Shown: positions 1-12,444, counted from the stretch's first letter. The stretch is 64,000 bases of DNA from Ephemerocybe angulata (GCA_013368325.1 JAACJK010000008.1:186001-250000); one strand, 5' to 3'. Numbers and translations: made by a program. Notes: a model not told the origin generated them from the sequence alone.

Positions 1-1068
1 TTCTTCATGATAAATGTGTTGCGAAAAGTAGGAACGGGTTCGAGATGATTCGACCTGCGAGTATTTCTTTGCTCGATGGGGGGTAGTAGGGGTGCGAGTC
101 TGACCAGCAGAATGAGGAAGCTGGATTTCATTCAACGTTCTTTATACGAAAGGTTCCCCTCATGCCATATGGACATATATAGTATCAAAATGATTTGCAT
201 TACACAAATCGTTGACGAGTACGGCCTTTGACGACTGCGCCTCTTGACGTATATGAAACTTGACTTGACAATGATCAATGTGCCGTTTGAGCCGATCCAT
301 GATTATGCATCCAAGGTTCATGTATAGCACTGAGCAATCTTCCCAACCTGTGCGAGGGCTCTTCCCATAGCCCTCATCCATGAGGACGACTCCTCATTTT
401 TTGCTTGCCGAGGCCGAGTTGGATTGACTAGAATCCATGCCGTGCTATATTTGCCTTGTGCAGTCGCAGCAGCGGTGATTGGCACCCGCCCCAGATATCG
501 GAAGGGAAATTGGAGAGGAATAGAAATTCGGAGAATTTTTTCTCAGCACCTACCCACCTCAAGTTATGTTGGCGGGAGGTCGCAATGAGCGAAGCTATAC
601 ATTATGCATCAGCCTCAGAGGGGATGAAGTTGGCGCCTATTTCGGTCACGAGCGCTTCAGTGCACACCTCAGCATCACTACAGAATTAGTAATAGTAAAA
701 CGAGTGATCTTGACAGTGGGCATCGCTCTAATGGTCACTCTGCTAAGATAGCAAGACAAGAAGCATCGGAAAGCACAGACACAACCAGAAGTTAATAAAT
801 CCCTCTCCGACCTTGCCGCCGCTTTCGTGCGTGTTCGACGGAACCCACAGTCTGGCACCGATAAGTGGTTCACCAGGATATGCCAGCGAGTATAATCCTT
901 CCATACAAATATGTTGTCTGCTTCACCTCGAACTTGATCATTGGGCATTTACGGCGATTCGGGTAGATTGGGCAACATACGCTGATAAGATAAGATAAGA
1001 TTCAATCCTCATCACTGACAACCGCAAGTTGAAGCAGATCTGGCGCCCACACTTTATCCTCAACCACC
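1..1068. other. Intergenic, no gene recognised
   Basis: Only short overlapping open frames on both strands, none with a recognisable domain or convincing splice chain. The last part presumably holds the promoter and 5' UTR of the TRS33-like gene that starts at 1069. Confidence 0.5.
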
Positions 1069-1883
1069 ATGACCTCTCGACCTTCCACCTCCTCTTTAGC
1101 GCCCATATCTCTGGCTACATTATCGGACCCACCAATAAAGCTGATAGACGGGGCCGCCTTCGACTACTTTCTCATCGAAATGGCCTCAACATTACGCGAA
1201 TCTGCTGCTTTCGCAACTGCACGTACCAAGCGCATCGAAGCAGAGATGTTGGAAGCAGGTTTAATCCCTGCCGCAACCCCAGCCGTCGCTCAGTCGATGT
1301 CCAAGAAAACCGGGGGAAGTGCTGCAGGGCCGAGGGATTCCGTCACCAGCCTTTCGTCGACGCGCGGAGGAAAGAGTACGAGCTCATCGGCAGCGGCGTC
1401 CGCAGTAGACGAGGAGGACGAGCCGTTGCGCGCGCGGCTGGAGACTATAGGCATGCATGTCGGGACGTGTTTTGCGGAACGCCTCTGTGCCCACCGCCCC
1501 CCATTCGACGACACACTGGAGGTCATGAAGTTCATCTGCAAGGACGTGTGGGTCGCCCTGTTCGATAAGCAGGTGGACAATTTGCGCACGAATAGGCGAG
1601 GAATGTTCCAGCTCAGCGACGCGCTTTTCAAGCCAATACAGAGAGTGAGCTCGTATCTTGGGAGGGGGGAGACGATAAAAAAGGCGAGGCTGTACGCGAC
1701 GTTACCTGCAGGGATCATTAGGGGCATCTTGGCGACGATGGGGTATAGTGGGACTGTGGTACCTGAGATCACTTCTGTGCCGCAATGTGCGTTTTTACTA
1801 CTCTCAGGACTGTTCATTCGCTGATCTTCCCGTCGAAAGGCACATTGAAGGTCAACATCAAGCTGCCCAAGTCGGAAATGTGA
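1069..1883 (+). CDS. TRS33: TRAPP complex subunit, TRS33/TRAPPC6 type
   Basis: Subunit of the TRAPP tethering complex, a Rab (Ypt) exchange factor acting in ER-Golgi and Golgi traffic. Two exons, 1069-1786 and 1840-1883, separated by a 53-nt GT-AG intron, give 253 residues. Splicing restores the expected C-terminus PQCTLKVNIKLPKSEM; read through, the frame ends in unrelated sequence. Bet3/Trs33-type blocks are visible: FDYFLIEMASTLR (residues 31-43), RLETIGMHVGTCFAERL (about 123-139), KFICKDVWVALFDKQVDNL and RGMFQLSDALFKPI. A Ser/Ala/acid-rich insert (about 76-118) separates the N-terminal helix from the core, as is common in fungal Trs33. Length is near that of yeast Trs33. The start is the first ATG ahead of the conserved helix. 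Tail-to-tail with the secreted-protein gene at 2207. Confidence 0.88.
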
Positions 1884-2206
1884 AGAATTATGTGACCCTT
1901 CGCCTGTCGATACCCCCTCCGTTCTACTGTCTCCGAAAGCCTACCTCTTCAAGCGCTCTCGTGATTCAACACCATGTACAATAACCCACATACCCTCTCC
2001 AAAATCACCTGGTTGGTCCGCTTGCGATTGTGTTCAATCATGGTGGAAACTTATTACAAGGCATATACGATGCAAGGATGCAAGGTGGACTACCTTCTGA
2101 CACAGACATGGCTATAGGATGTGAACCTCGGGACTATTCGAATTTGAAGTAAGTATCTATGAATCGACAAGTCATTTACTCGAGGTCATCCAACCCATCG
2201 ACAAAA
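1884..2206. other. Tail-to-tail intergenic spacer
   Basis: Between two convergent genes. It presumably holds both 3' UTRs. No coding signal seen. Confidence 0.5.
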
Positions 2207-2764
2207 TCAAGCCACATCGAAGTCCAGCTGCTCCCTTTCATCGAGATCGAATTCGAAAGAAAACTCCCGTTCCTCCAATCCATCCCCCGAAAAACTCCTC
2301 CCCGCATAAGAGGTCCCAGTCTTCGTCTTCGACCATGGTGACTTCGTGTTCGAAGATCCTTCCCCGGCGTAAGAGGTCCCAGTCTTCGTTTTCGACCATG
2401 CTGACTTGGGCTTATTCTTGGAACAGTCGATCACCATGTTGTAGCCTCCGTATTGGGAGAACCGGTTCATGATCCCCTGGATACACTTGGGGTCATTCTC
2501 CTTTCCGGTGTACTTATTCCACCGATTGGTGACTTCCTTGAGCCTCTTGCCTTCGGCGACGTTCGCCTGTCCTTTCTCCTTCTCGACCTTTTTGCCAGCT
2601 TTCTCGGGAAGGCTCTTCGCTCCCCTACCGAGGCCGCGGAGGAGCGTGCCAACCCACGGGTTGCGGGCGTCTAGTTCGACGGTTTCGAGGCTGTCCGGGA
2701 TGGGAGCGGCGAGGGCGGTCGCTGCGAAGAGGGAAAGGAGGACGATGATTGAGGGGTTCTTCAT
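2207..2764 (-). CDS. Small secreted protein with internal repeat, function unknown
   Basis: Single-exon frame of 185 residues. Residues 1-20 are a clear signal peptide (MKNPSIIVLLSLFAATALAA), so the product is probably secreted. The mature part is rich in Lys, Gly and Ser. It has two cysteines (about 94 and 114) that could form one disulfide, and a 12-residue motif WSKTKTGTSYAG occurring twice (about 123-134 and 144-155), followed by an acidic tail. The repeat is visible in the DNA as a duplication around 2290-2400. No catalytic motif or known family recognised. It resembles small secreted, effector-like proteins only in size and signal peptide. Convergent with the TRS33-like gene. Confidence 0.6.
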   Translation of the reverse strand: MKNPSIIVLLSLFAATALAAPIPDSLETVELDARNPWVGTLLRGLGRGAKSLPEKAGKKVEKEKGQANVAEGKRLKEVTNRWNKYTGKENDPKCIQGIMNRFSQYGGYNMVIDCSKNKPKSAWSKTKTGTSYAGEGSSNTKSPWSKTKTGTSYAGRSFSGDGLEEREFSFEFDLDEREQLDFDVA

Positions 2765-4058
2765 TGCGTTGATGTGTCTGATTGTCAGAGAAGTGCGATG
2801 TTGCTCGGTCTGCGAGTGGCTTCTTTTCGCTCGGTAGGTTGCCCGTGGGGATGTCTGGCCAGCAGAATGAGAGAACAGAGCTCATGGTGTTTTGGGATTT
2901 ATTTGGTAGAGGCGCACCCTCTCAATGTCCTACCGCGATATGCTAAAGAGCGAGACGTTGATTGAGACAATTCAAATAGATTACAGTCCATCCAAATATT
3001 ACGACTCCTGAGGCTGCCATCGTTGATCCAGCGCTTGCTTTGACAGTCATCACCGCCCATTGCTGGCTAGGAATAGTAATTCGTGGTTGCCCTAGTGCGA
3101 GCAGCTCAGCTTCCTTCGCGGTGTTCCGGCCTTTTTCTCGTTAACGGTATTTTCGAAGCTGCTTATGGACAAGCTGACACAGATGAACAATGGACATCGT
3201 GTGATTGAGCGCTATACATTTACTTACCTCTTTACTAGCACTCGATAGATAACAGAACCTCAGTATGTCGGTTGGAAGTACACCTTACCGCAACCCAGTG
3301 TCCGAGGAGATACGAATAGGAAGATAAATATGGGAGATACCTTCTTGAGCCCTGTGACAGATTCTAGTGGCTCAAACCGTGTGTTTTCAGAAGTTGATGG
3401 CATTCTGGGTCTCATAGCAGTCAAAATTCTTGGTACGAACCGAGGGAAATGGTGAAGTTTACCACAGAATTCAATCCAGTTTTATCTTGTATCATGCGTA
3501 TATGCTTTCTGAGTCTCGTTTCCTGGAGCCTTCTCAATGGACTTTGTCCCATAACAATGTGCGCCTGTTGATTAGGCGCCCAGATCCTGTCATTCTACCA
3601 AGGAAGGGCTAAACAAGGAGGAAGTCAACATATGGAGAATCCCGTAGCTCTGGGGCACACCATTTAAGTTCTGAGTATAATAGTGACATGAGAGTTAGCC
3701 GACCTATGTACCAACAGATATCTCTTTGGCGCCACTGCCGACGAGGAGAAGATCGAATTAAGCGCCGGTAGATAGAAGTGCGGAGGAATAGACCTTGAGG
3801 CCACGAGCTAGGACTACGTAGAAAATAAGGGCTACGTTCATTTAACTTACGCGCTCCCAGAGCAAAGTAAAATTGAGTGATGCTTAAGGTAATTGAGTTA
3901 ACGAGGATTGAACGAGGATGGCGCCCCGGCGCCCTCTGATGGAAAGCATTCCTCGTACTCCCCGGTGACGCAGCCTTGTCTACTCTATATTGTAGTCGTA
4001 AGCTAGAGAGCCTGTAGTCTGAATTAGTACTCAGTACAGGCTCTGTTATACGATCCCA
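2765..4058. other. Intergenic, no gene recognised
   Basis: Upstream of the minus-strand secreted-protein gene. Short frames on both strands (the longest is about 150 codons on the minus strand, 3609-4070) show no domain or coding-like composition. Confidence 0.45.
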
Positions 4059-4175
4059 ATGACATCTCACCTACATCTACTGCCAATACCTGATGAGATT
4101 TGGATGTTGAACTATCGATGTTCCCATTCCCGACATCTCTACAGCCTCCTTGGAGAAAATCCTCTAATTCTCTAG
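4059..4175 (+). pseudogene. Possible F-box relic (38 codons)
   Basis: A 38-residue frame starts MTSHLHLLPIPDEIW and contains HLYSLLGENPL. This resembles the start of fungal F-box domains (Leu-Pro-x-Pro-x-Glu-x-Trp followed by a Leu-rich helix). It stops after about 38 codons and no continuation was found, so at best it is a remnant. The match is short and could be chance. Confidence 0.25.
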
Positions 4176-4386
4176 CCCTAATTCCTTGAGGTTAATATCG
4201 TGAAGTCTTGAAGTCTTCCCACCACCATTCCACAGCCCACCTTTTAGCCACTCCTTGGCCCCTGAAGCCCAGATAGGGGCTACGAGATTAAAATGGTGAT
4301 TTTCTGTAAAGAGTAAATTAATCCCAGGAGGTGTCGCGTCGCCAAATTCGCGGCTTGGCCAGAGATTATACCCAGCAACGGCTGTT

Positions 4387-7300
4387 ATGGACCCGATACC
4401 CTTGACGAATGGCTCCAGCGATGCTCTACAAGCTGAAGGCTCGACGTCGAACGGGTCTGCAGCGCCAACGACATCAACAGGATTCGACCCCGAGCTTTTC
4501 CGCAACTACCTCCTCGCACTTCTACCACCGGTGATTGGGGCGTCGCCAGAAGACCTGGAGACCCTGTTCGACGACGAATTCGATGCAAGAGTATCGCGAT
4601 TTGCGTCGGAGGCTGGCGCGGTGCTTTATGTTGTGAAGACAAAGGAAGAGATGGAAGGTATGCTGAGGTTTATCATTCGAAGGAATTCTCTTATATCCCA
4701 TTAACAGACGATTCCCCGCCGTTGTACGCCTACCATTTGACGTCGCAGCTCGCATACCACTCCTCAAATGTGACGACGCTGGCCCTGATTAAGAGGGGCC
4801 CGATACTGGACCCTTTGACACCCCTAGCAACCCAACTCCATTTCCTCAATCTGTTCGCTGGAGACGAGACGCCATACGAGTCTCTTCACGCCCTGGTGAG
4901 CCACGGTGTGAAGCCCTGGTTCGATGCCTTTGTCGGCTCAAGAGGAGGGGGGAAGGAGGGCGACACGAAGCTCGGTGCGTCAACCGATGTCCTGCCCCAA
5001 CACGCACTAACTTCGTACAGGCATTCCAATGACGAAGAAAAAGTTTGCCGAGCTCGAACTGTCCCTCTTGCACCTCCAGCAGAATGTCGAAATCCCCGAA
5101 ACTCACCTCATCATCCACAATGTCATCCAACGCGCGGTGCAGCAAGCGCACGAGGCCGGCGTTCGGCCCAACATCTCCCATCTCCCTCCCGCGCTGCTAA
5201 CCGACAGCACCTTCCTGAACACCCTCCACAGCCATGTCAACTCGTGGATCAAATCTATTCAGGCCGTCACTAAGCTCACGCGGGACGTGTCGTCGGGCAC
5301 CGCGTCGCAGGAGATCAACTTCTGGTTGTCGCTCGAACGCGCGTTGGAAAACATCGAGGCGCAGCTCCGGACAGAGGAGGTGAACATGGTCATGGACTGT
5401 CTACGGAACGCGAAGCGTTTCCACGCGACGGTCAGTTTCATCGCGGATACTGGGCTGAAGGACGCCACAGACCTTGTGCACAAGTACAATCAGCTCATGA
5501 AAGACTTCCCACTGAACGAGCTGCTGAGCGCGACGGACCTCGACAAGATCCAGGAGGGTCTGAACCTTATCTTCGGGCATGTCAACCGCAAGCTCAAGCT
5601 CTCCCCGTACCCCATCCGCCGCGCCCTTCCCCTAGTTGAGGCCATCTCGCGCGACTTCAACGACGTGCTCCTGCACATCCTCACCTCACACCGCCTCCTG
5701 TACACGCCGTACGACACCTTCGAGCGCCTCATGAACCAGACGAGCCTAATCTTCAAGACATGGGACGACCACATCAAGGAGTTCACGAGCATGGCCCGCG
5801 AGCTTACCCGCAAGCGAGTCGAAAAGTTCATCCCCATCAAGATCGTCCCCGCTCACGCGAAGCTGATGAACCGCACGCAATACCTGCGCGAGTGGCGGAA
5901 GCAGCACGAGCAGTTGGCAGTGATGACGGGTCCGACGAGGGGTCTCAGTGCCGCGGGGGGTGCAGGTGGTGGAGCAGGGGTGGCGATGGATATTGGTGGA
6001 GTGGATATGGAGGAAGAGGTCAAGGAGGCGTATGAGATCGTGAAGCGGATAGACGTCTTGGATGTGTCTGTGGAGGGTTCAGAGATCTGGACTGCGGCGG
6101 AGACTGCGTACAACGAGCGCGTATCGAGAGTCGAGAACCAGATCATTGCACGATTGAGGGATAGACTAGGCACGGCGCGGAATGCGAACGAGATGTTCAG
6201 GGTATTCAGCAAGTTCAATGCCCTGTTCGTAAGGCCCAAGGTGAGCTTGCAGTTTAATATTCTACTGCAGTGATTCTGATTTGTCTGTAGATCCGTGGTG
6301 CTATCCAAGAGTATCAAACACAACTCATCGACTCGGTGAAGGAGGATATCAAGCATCTGCACGACAAATTCAAGACGCAATACCGATACTCCGAAGCGTT
6401 CCACATGTCCCAAATGCGAGATTTGCCCCCCATCGCTGGTGCCATCATCTGGGCTCGTCAAATCGAACGGCAGCTCGTTGCGTACATGAAGCGGGTGGAA
6501 GATGTTCTTGGGAAGGGCTGGGAGCTGTATGCCGAGGGTCAGAAACTGCAGGCGGTCAGTTCCCTTCACATTTAAGCTGATACAACATTTCTGAACTCCA
6601 TCCAGGAGTCAGCAGCGTTCAGGAAGAAACTCGACACACGGGCCGTCTTTGAAGCTTGGCTACACGACATCAACAGACGAAACATGGGTGTCGACGGGCG
6701 CCTATTCGAGATCGTCAAAGTTCGCGTCGCGACCACAGGCCAGAGCGCCATCGCCGCCCCCGCGAGCAGCGGCAACACCATCACGTCAGGGCAGTTCCAA
6801 CTCGCGGTGAACTTCGACCCGCAGATCATTACTCTGTTCAAGGAGGTCAGAAATCTGCTGTGGCTGAACTTCCAGGTGCCGCATGCGATCACGAACATGG
6901 CGAAGGATGCGAAGAGGGTATATCCGCATGCTGTGAGTTTGATGGAGACGGTGAGGACGTATGGGCAGATGCTGGACCTGGTGGAGAAGAATAGGGCGGT
7001 CGAGTGGTTGGTTGCAGAATACAGGAATGAAGCTCAGAGGATGATTAGTCGAGGTGAGTGCAATGATGTGTGGTGCCCTGAGGGATCAATCTTACTGGGT
7101 TCGGCTAGGTATGAACATCCGCTGGGATTACTTCATCAACCAGTATGATACTGCGCGGTACAACTCCTCTGGGTCTGGTTCGGGAGGTTCGTCTGGTGTT
7201 GCGGATAATCGACATGTCCAGTTCGTGCGGGAGTTCGCGAGTGTAGTGTCGGTGTTGCAGGACAAGACGAACAGCGTCATCGACCTATACAAGGACGTCA

Positions 7301-8558
7301 TCTTGAGGAACGTCGAAGAGCTTGCGACATGCGCGTATACGAGTGAAGCCTTTAGCGAACTACTTGGGAAGATCCAGGGTGCTGTGGGTTTCGCATCTCT
7401 CTATATCCCCTACCCTTTAATACCGTTTCTCATATCCTTCTCCTTTGTAGATCGACAAGCTCAATTTGGAAGGCTACGCGAACCTCGAACATTGGGTCTC
7501 CGAGCTCGATAAACGCATCGAAGGTATCCTTTTGCAACGGCTTACGCAAATCATTCATGTGTGGTGCACCGAGTTCGACCGGACAGACGATGGGGATACG
7601 ACTACGACTACCAGCGGGGCAGCTGCTGCTGCACTGGGTGCGCGGGATGAGCGGGCTCTCGGGTCTGTTGGAAAGAGGCGTGGGGTGGGTGTCGCTGCGG
7701 GGGTAGGAGCTGGTGCTGGAGGGGTGGGGCTGAGCGCAGATAAGCGGATGAAGGACGAGAAGGTTCGTCATTCTGTTGAAATCCTTTCAATACCGAACGA
7801 AGATACTGACATGTCTTGCCTTAGTTTATGGAGCACCATATGGTAATCAAGCCAATCGTCCATGAAATCCGGATACAGAACCAGGTCATCTTCTTGGACC
7901 CGCCGATTGAGTATGCACGAGCGACGTGGATCAGACAGTTGCACGATTGGCTGGGTGTCGTTTGCCGGCTCCGAAGGATCCAAAGTTCGCGGTACGAAAT
8001 TGGCTTGCAAATGCAAGGCACAGTCGTCTCCGAGACGAACTACACCTCACTCGTACGTACCTCTTAGTCCACAATTGGCCATGGCTGACACATTCCTTTC
8101 GCATGCGTCCCTAGCTCACCCGCTTCCCCGACAACACCATCCTCGAACGCCCCTTCGCCCTTATCGAAACAAAGATTCAACACCTTACGGCCTATGTCTC
8201 CAAATGGCTCCAATTCCAGTCACTCTGGGATCTCGAATCGGAATACGTTTTCTCACGGCTCGGCGACTCGCTCGCCTCCTGGCAAGCTCTCCTCACCTCG
8301 ATCAAGAAAGCGCGCTCGACCTTCGACACCAGCGAAACATGCAAGTCTTTCGGTGTCTCAGCGATCGTGGACTACGAGCAAGTGCAGTCGCGGGTGAATG
8401 CGAAGTACGATGCTTGGCAGAAGGACGTGACGAGCAGGTTTGGAGTGAAGCTTGGGAATGCTATGAAGGAGATGCATGCGCAGATCTTGAAGGCGAGGAA
8501 CGAGCTGGAGCATCATTCGATTGAGGGGCTGATGGGTGGTGCGCCGGCGAGGAGGTGA
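4387..8558 (+). CDS. dhc1: Cytoplasmic dynein heavy chain, tail half only (Dhc1)
   Basis: N-terminal, dimerising and cargo-binding tail of cytoplasmic dynein. Nine exons: 4387-4657, 4708-4974, 5021-6240, 6291-6554, 6606-7053, 7109-7383, 7451-7762, 7825-8052, 8115-8558. All eight introns are GT-AG (46-67 nt) and all phases agree, giving 1242 residues. DHC_N1-type blocks are clear: [113 protein letters not shown] and [20 protein letters not shown]. The protein stops right after [10 protein letters not shown], where full-length heavy chains run on into the linker and AAA+ motor. No P-loop or motor sequence lies in this window. Gly-rich (about 485-500) and Ala/Gly/Thr-rich (about 955-1005) inserts are lineage-specific. 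A separate motor gene, as described for Schizophyllum commune dhc1/dhc2, is expected elsewhere. Confidence 0.93.
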
Positions 8559-9433
8559 GAACCGGGGGGTTCGCAGAGTTGGTGTGTTTTTCATGATTTT
8601 TCATGATATACCGTTTTTTGCTTTGTTTTTTTTTGCGCGTCTCGCTGCTATTTTCTTGGTTCGATGCGTGCCTTGTTTTCCTGGAGCTTATGTCTATGCC
8701 ACTACGATTAATTAACGCCCCATAGGGGTGTGTGCTATCTTCTCAAGCCGTCGTCGCCAGTGCGTTATGATTGGTGTGGACGAATTGATCTGCCGCGAAG
8801 GGTCGTTGTAACCTCAAGGGTGTACTAGTGTACTGCTCGCCATTGAAAAGGGCCCAAATCTGACGGTGCATTCGCATGCCTTCATCCGGGCAGACTGCCC
8901 TTGTACTTACTGGATTCACTTCCGTCGTTTCTATTGGACGGATTTGGGATGGAAGGGATATAAGTATCCTCCAACTGACAGTAAGACTGGAGCTGCGCCA
9001 CACTCTGCCCTATCACCTTACCTTTCCAAACATCTTGTTTTGATCCTCCTTCGAAAAGGCGATGCGTCTGACTCTGTCTCCAAGTCACACCAACCTTCCT
9101 CGATAATAACTGGGGTCATGGCGAAAAATCTCAGTAGAGTCTGAGATCTGACAGCTTGCTCACCGATTGCTATTTGTATAGTCCCTGGGCCTGAACCGTT
9201 GAAACCATTCACATGGATGATCAGCATTCGTTTCATTTGTTATAATCCTTTCCCCACGCGCAGCAATACAACCCTTCCAAAATCGTTTGCGCGACAAGTG
9301 AGTAGTTTCGAGCATCCAAACTGGGCTATGCTCATGCTCAAGTTCTCAGGTAAAGCGAGGCTCGCTTGCCCAGAAAATTTTCTTACTTAAGCCCCCATCG
9401 AGCCGTGTCTCTGCTCAGTATCCTCGCCTACAG
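8559..9433. other. Intergenic, no gene recognised
   Basis: 3' UTR of dhc1 followed by sequence without a convincing frame. An AT-rich TATA-like stretch (ggatataagtatcc, near 8955) is present but cannot be tied to a transcript. Confidence 0.45.
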
Positions 9434-10334
9434 ATGCAGCCACAGAGCAAGGACCCAATGGCTTCTTTCGAGTCGCAGTGGTACTTTCGTAGGTCGACCT
9501 TTGGGCGGGCGCTTAAACCTTGGATGTTAACCGCGATGCACACAGTCACCGAACACCTTGTGCTACTATGTCTGCTGGCACTTTCAGTCATTTTCCTCCT
9601 AGTCCTCAATTCCTACCACTCGCGAAGACCACCACACTGTATTCGAGCCGAAAGGATGATAAGAAATGAACTAGACGCGGGGGGTGCTCATCTCGTGGGG
9701 TTGGCCGCTCAGGGACCCAGCTTGGAGTTTGGGGAAAATCAGGTATGCCTTACTTGCTGCTTCGGCATTCTTTCTTAAACTGTCTCCTTGACCCTATCCC
9801 GTAAAATTGCCGTAGAATCCCTCCGTGAGGATGGCGGCCGGCATAACCAACCTTAAGCGCACCATCACGGAGAAGGACAAGTCGATTGCTGAGCTCCAAA
9901 GTCAACTCTCAAAAAGTCAAATGGCGATTCGCAACCTTCTTGCGCAAGCTGAAGAGCAAAAACGAGAACTGAGAAGGCTGCATGACCGGGTTCTGGAGGA
10001 TGAAGCGTTGGCAGAAACCCTGAAAAGAGAGATAGGCGTGAAAGACAGCCGTCTCTTCGACATGGAATACACGTTGTTGGAAAAGGATACATTGCATGCC
10101 ATCGACCGCAAGAAACTTATGGAAGAAAAGAAGGAACTCGAGGAAAAGTTTAGAGAGTGCTACCTCAAGCTCCTACGATCTGGAAAAATGAATGAGCCTG
10201 GCCTTGGCTTATTCTTCACCTGTGCTCAATGCCAGTATCAAAGTGGGATCAAAGCTTCGTTGCAGCCCAGGAACAGGGGACGGAGATGGGATCCTTCCAG
10301 TGATGAACCTGGAGTGCGGTACTGCCATACTTGA
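9434..10334 (+). CDS. Single-pass membrane protein with coiled coil, function unknown
   Basis: Two exons, 9434-9742 and 9816-10334, joined in frame across a 73-nt GT-AG intron, give 275 residues. Residues about 41-59 (LVLLCLLALSVIFLLVL) form one transmembrane helix after a basic N-terminal segment. Residues about 105-225, encoded by exon 2, are a long charged heptad-type coiled coil (for example KRTITEKDKSIAELQSQL). The tail has one CxxC (CAQC). No known family recognised; the layout fits an organelle-anchored tether or structural protein, but this is inference. The start is the first in-frame ATG ahead of the helix. An upstream exon cannot be excluded, and the far C-terminus could change if another intron exists. 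Confidence 0.5.
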
Positions 10335-10367
10335 AGTTGTAGTGCGGTACTGCCAGACTTGAAGTTG
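10313..10367 (+). repeat. Short direct repeat, two 27-nt copies
   Basis: Two adjacent copies (10313-10339 and 10341-10367) differ at one base. The first contains the stop codon of the coiled-coil gene, so the duplication lies across the coding end and the start of the 3' UTR. Confidence 0.8.
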
Positions 10368-11055
10368 GAGGGATACATTGTAACCAACTATCTCCCGGAC
10401 CTCTGATTGGGACCCTTGAACCTTTACCTAGCTTCATACCTACCTGGCCCCGTTCCTCTTTCCCTGCTCCTTCCTTCTTGTTTCTCCGTCAGACCACAAT
10501 GGACTCTAGAATTATAGACTTATTTATTGCGCTTGCTAGAATCACTATGCTCAAGTACATTGCCAAACCGTGACTGACTAGTCCGAGGTGGCCGCTGTCG
10601 TGAGCGTAAGGAATAGGAGAACGTTTTCGCATGGATCCATGGCTGGACGCCAGACCGCACAAGAGGGACCGTTCCCCACGAAATGGGGCGAAGCGTTGTT
10701 GTTTTTCTGGCATACCCATATGACCATCTTACCTACATGTCCAAAGACTCCAACTGGACTCAAGCCAAATCTAAAGCCAGAAAGGCAGTTGAGCAAAACC
10801 TTAGCATGGCCGGCGAGCCCAGTGCATGCAGCGACTGAAGCCAATATCGTCACACAAAAGCAGAGAGGTAGCCATACAAAAATTCTACACTTCGTCACTA
10901 GATATATTACATTCGTTCAGTTCTTCGAATTCCAAACGAGGTAGGCGAATATAAGGGCCCACGACTGGCCCGTATATCAGTCTATCTGGTCATGGAAGGC
11001 GTCAGTAAGAAAGTGAGCGAAAAAGCATGACTCACCTCGAAATCCATAACCGTAA
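10368..11055. other. Convergent intergenic region, no gene recognised
   Basis: Lies between the plus-strand coiled-coil gene and the minus-strand zinc-finger gene. A hydrophobic minus-strand frame (10578-10898) and a plus-strand frame over the same bases are open, but neither shows a family motif. Confidence 0.4.
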
Positions 11056-12444
11056 TCAAGAGCTTGCGATGAGCAATGCAGAAAACCTTGAAGTCAGATT
11101 GGAGAAGTTGTCGAAGACCTCCTTGGTCGACGCCAGCTTGCACGTCCCGCTCTCGAGGTGCTGGATGAGAGACGAGACCATGGCGAAGCGCTTCTTGCAC
11201 CCGGGGCACATGAACGCGTCAGGATCGTGCACTGGCGAATTCATGTGCGCCGTGAGCGAAGCGACATTGCTGAAAGTCTTCGTGCAAAGGGGGCAAGCGT
11301 AGGGTACGTCGAGGTGGATGAAGTCGTCAGGGACATAGACATTGAACGTTGGGGAAGCTAGGAGGCTCTGCCCAAGAGGCAGTGGGTTGAAGCGCTGGAG
11401 TTGTCCTAGCGACGAGGCCGAGACGACGGCGGTGGAGGAGGGCTCGACAGCAGCCACAGCCAAGGCCTCCTCCTCCCTTGGCCCTAACGGTGGGCCGGGA
11501 AGAAAGGAAGCAGGGTCCGACGCAGTCCTTTCCTCGTCGACCTTAGTTGGACGAGGGGCTGCTTCAGAAGATGTGTCAGGAATAAATTCGATGCCGTGTT
11601 TGGCCATGAACTCTGTAGGCGTGTCGATTGTGATCGGCGGGACGACCTGGAGGAGGTGGACGGCCTGGGCTACCTGGTGCCTGTTCATGGCATGGAACCC
11701 AGACTCGAGATGGCTTGCATAGCCGGAGGGGGTATCAAAGCGCCTTTCACAATCAGGAACTTCACATCCGATTGGTTTTCCGTGCCACCGCGACTTGATA
11801 TGCTTTGTTGCAAAAGAAAAGAACATTAATTAATACGATATCTAGGAGGGGACCCAGGGCTCACTTTGCGGTACGCGGTACCGGTTAAATATTCCTTGTT
11901 GCAAGGGGTGCATTTCCAACGCCTTTGGCTTTCGACTGCCACGTGCAATTTTTTTTCATGTGCTTGGCGTTTGTCAATGGTCTTGAAGCGTCTTTCGCAG
12001 CCTAAGATATTGCAAGGAAACGGTCTACAAGGCGGATAGGAGTGCTGAAGGCAAAAATCAATGTAGGTCAGATACAGAGATGGAATATGGTTCTCGTCGG
12101 AATGAATTCACCTCTAGATACGCGGCCACGGTTAAAAAGACCTGTTTGCAAGGCTTACAGGTCCAAGGCCCAATGTCTTCGACAGGCCTTTGATGTCCCA
12201 TTTTAAGGCAATGCCTTTTGATAGAGTCAACGGAACGGCATACGCGATCGCAGTCGGCGCAACCGTGCAAGACGATCGACGTTTCTGGGGTCCCGACGAA
12301 AGGTTCGTCCATCGCAGCACGCGGGAGATAGGTGGGGTGAGCGCCCTCGGGTCGGTGGCCTTCTTCACGGCAATGCCGTTCAACATTTTCAACTGAGAAG
12401 AACATACGGGGACAGTCAGCGCAGCGACGCAATGCGGAAGGCAT
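11056..12444 (-). CDS. Multi-C2H2 zinc finger protein
   Basis: Three exons on the minus strand, 12444-12112, 12044-11865 and 11802-11056, with introns of 67 and 62 nt and phase 0 at both junctions, give 419 residues. About eight C2H2-like fingers can be read. Examples are C-x2-C-x12-H-x5-H at about 8-30 (CADCPRMFF...), a second at about 61-83, C-x4-C types CNILGC and CEVPDC in exons 2-3, CTPCNKEYLTGTAYRKHIK spanning the second intron, and CPLCTKTF and CPGCKKRF near the C-terminus, the last with Cys in place of the final His. Fingers are spaced irregularly with low-complexity linkers. This form is common in agaricomycete proteomes and is usually called a hypothetical C2H2 protein. Nucleic-acid binding in the nucleus is likely; targets are unknown. 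Confidence 0.8.

Noticed and set aside
3609..4070. Minus-strand 153-codon frame
   Set aside because: Mixed composition, no domain, no splice context. Likely chance.
10578..10898. Hydrophobic minus-strand frame resembling a membrane protein fragment
   Set aside because: Only loosely like fungal multi-pass proteins. No exon chain could be built around it.
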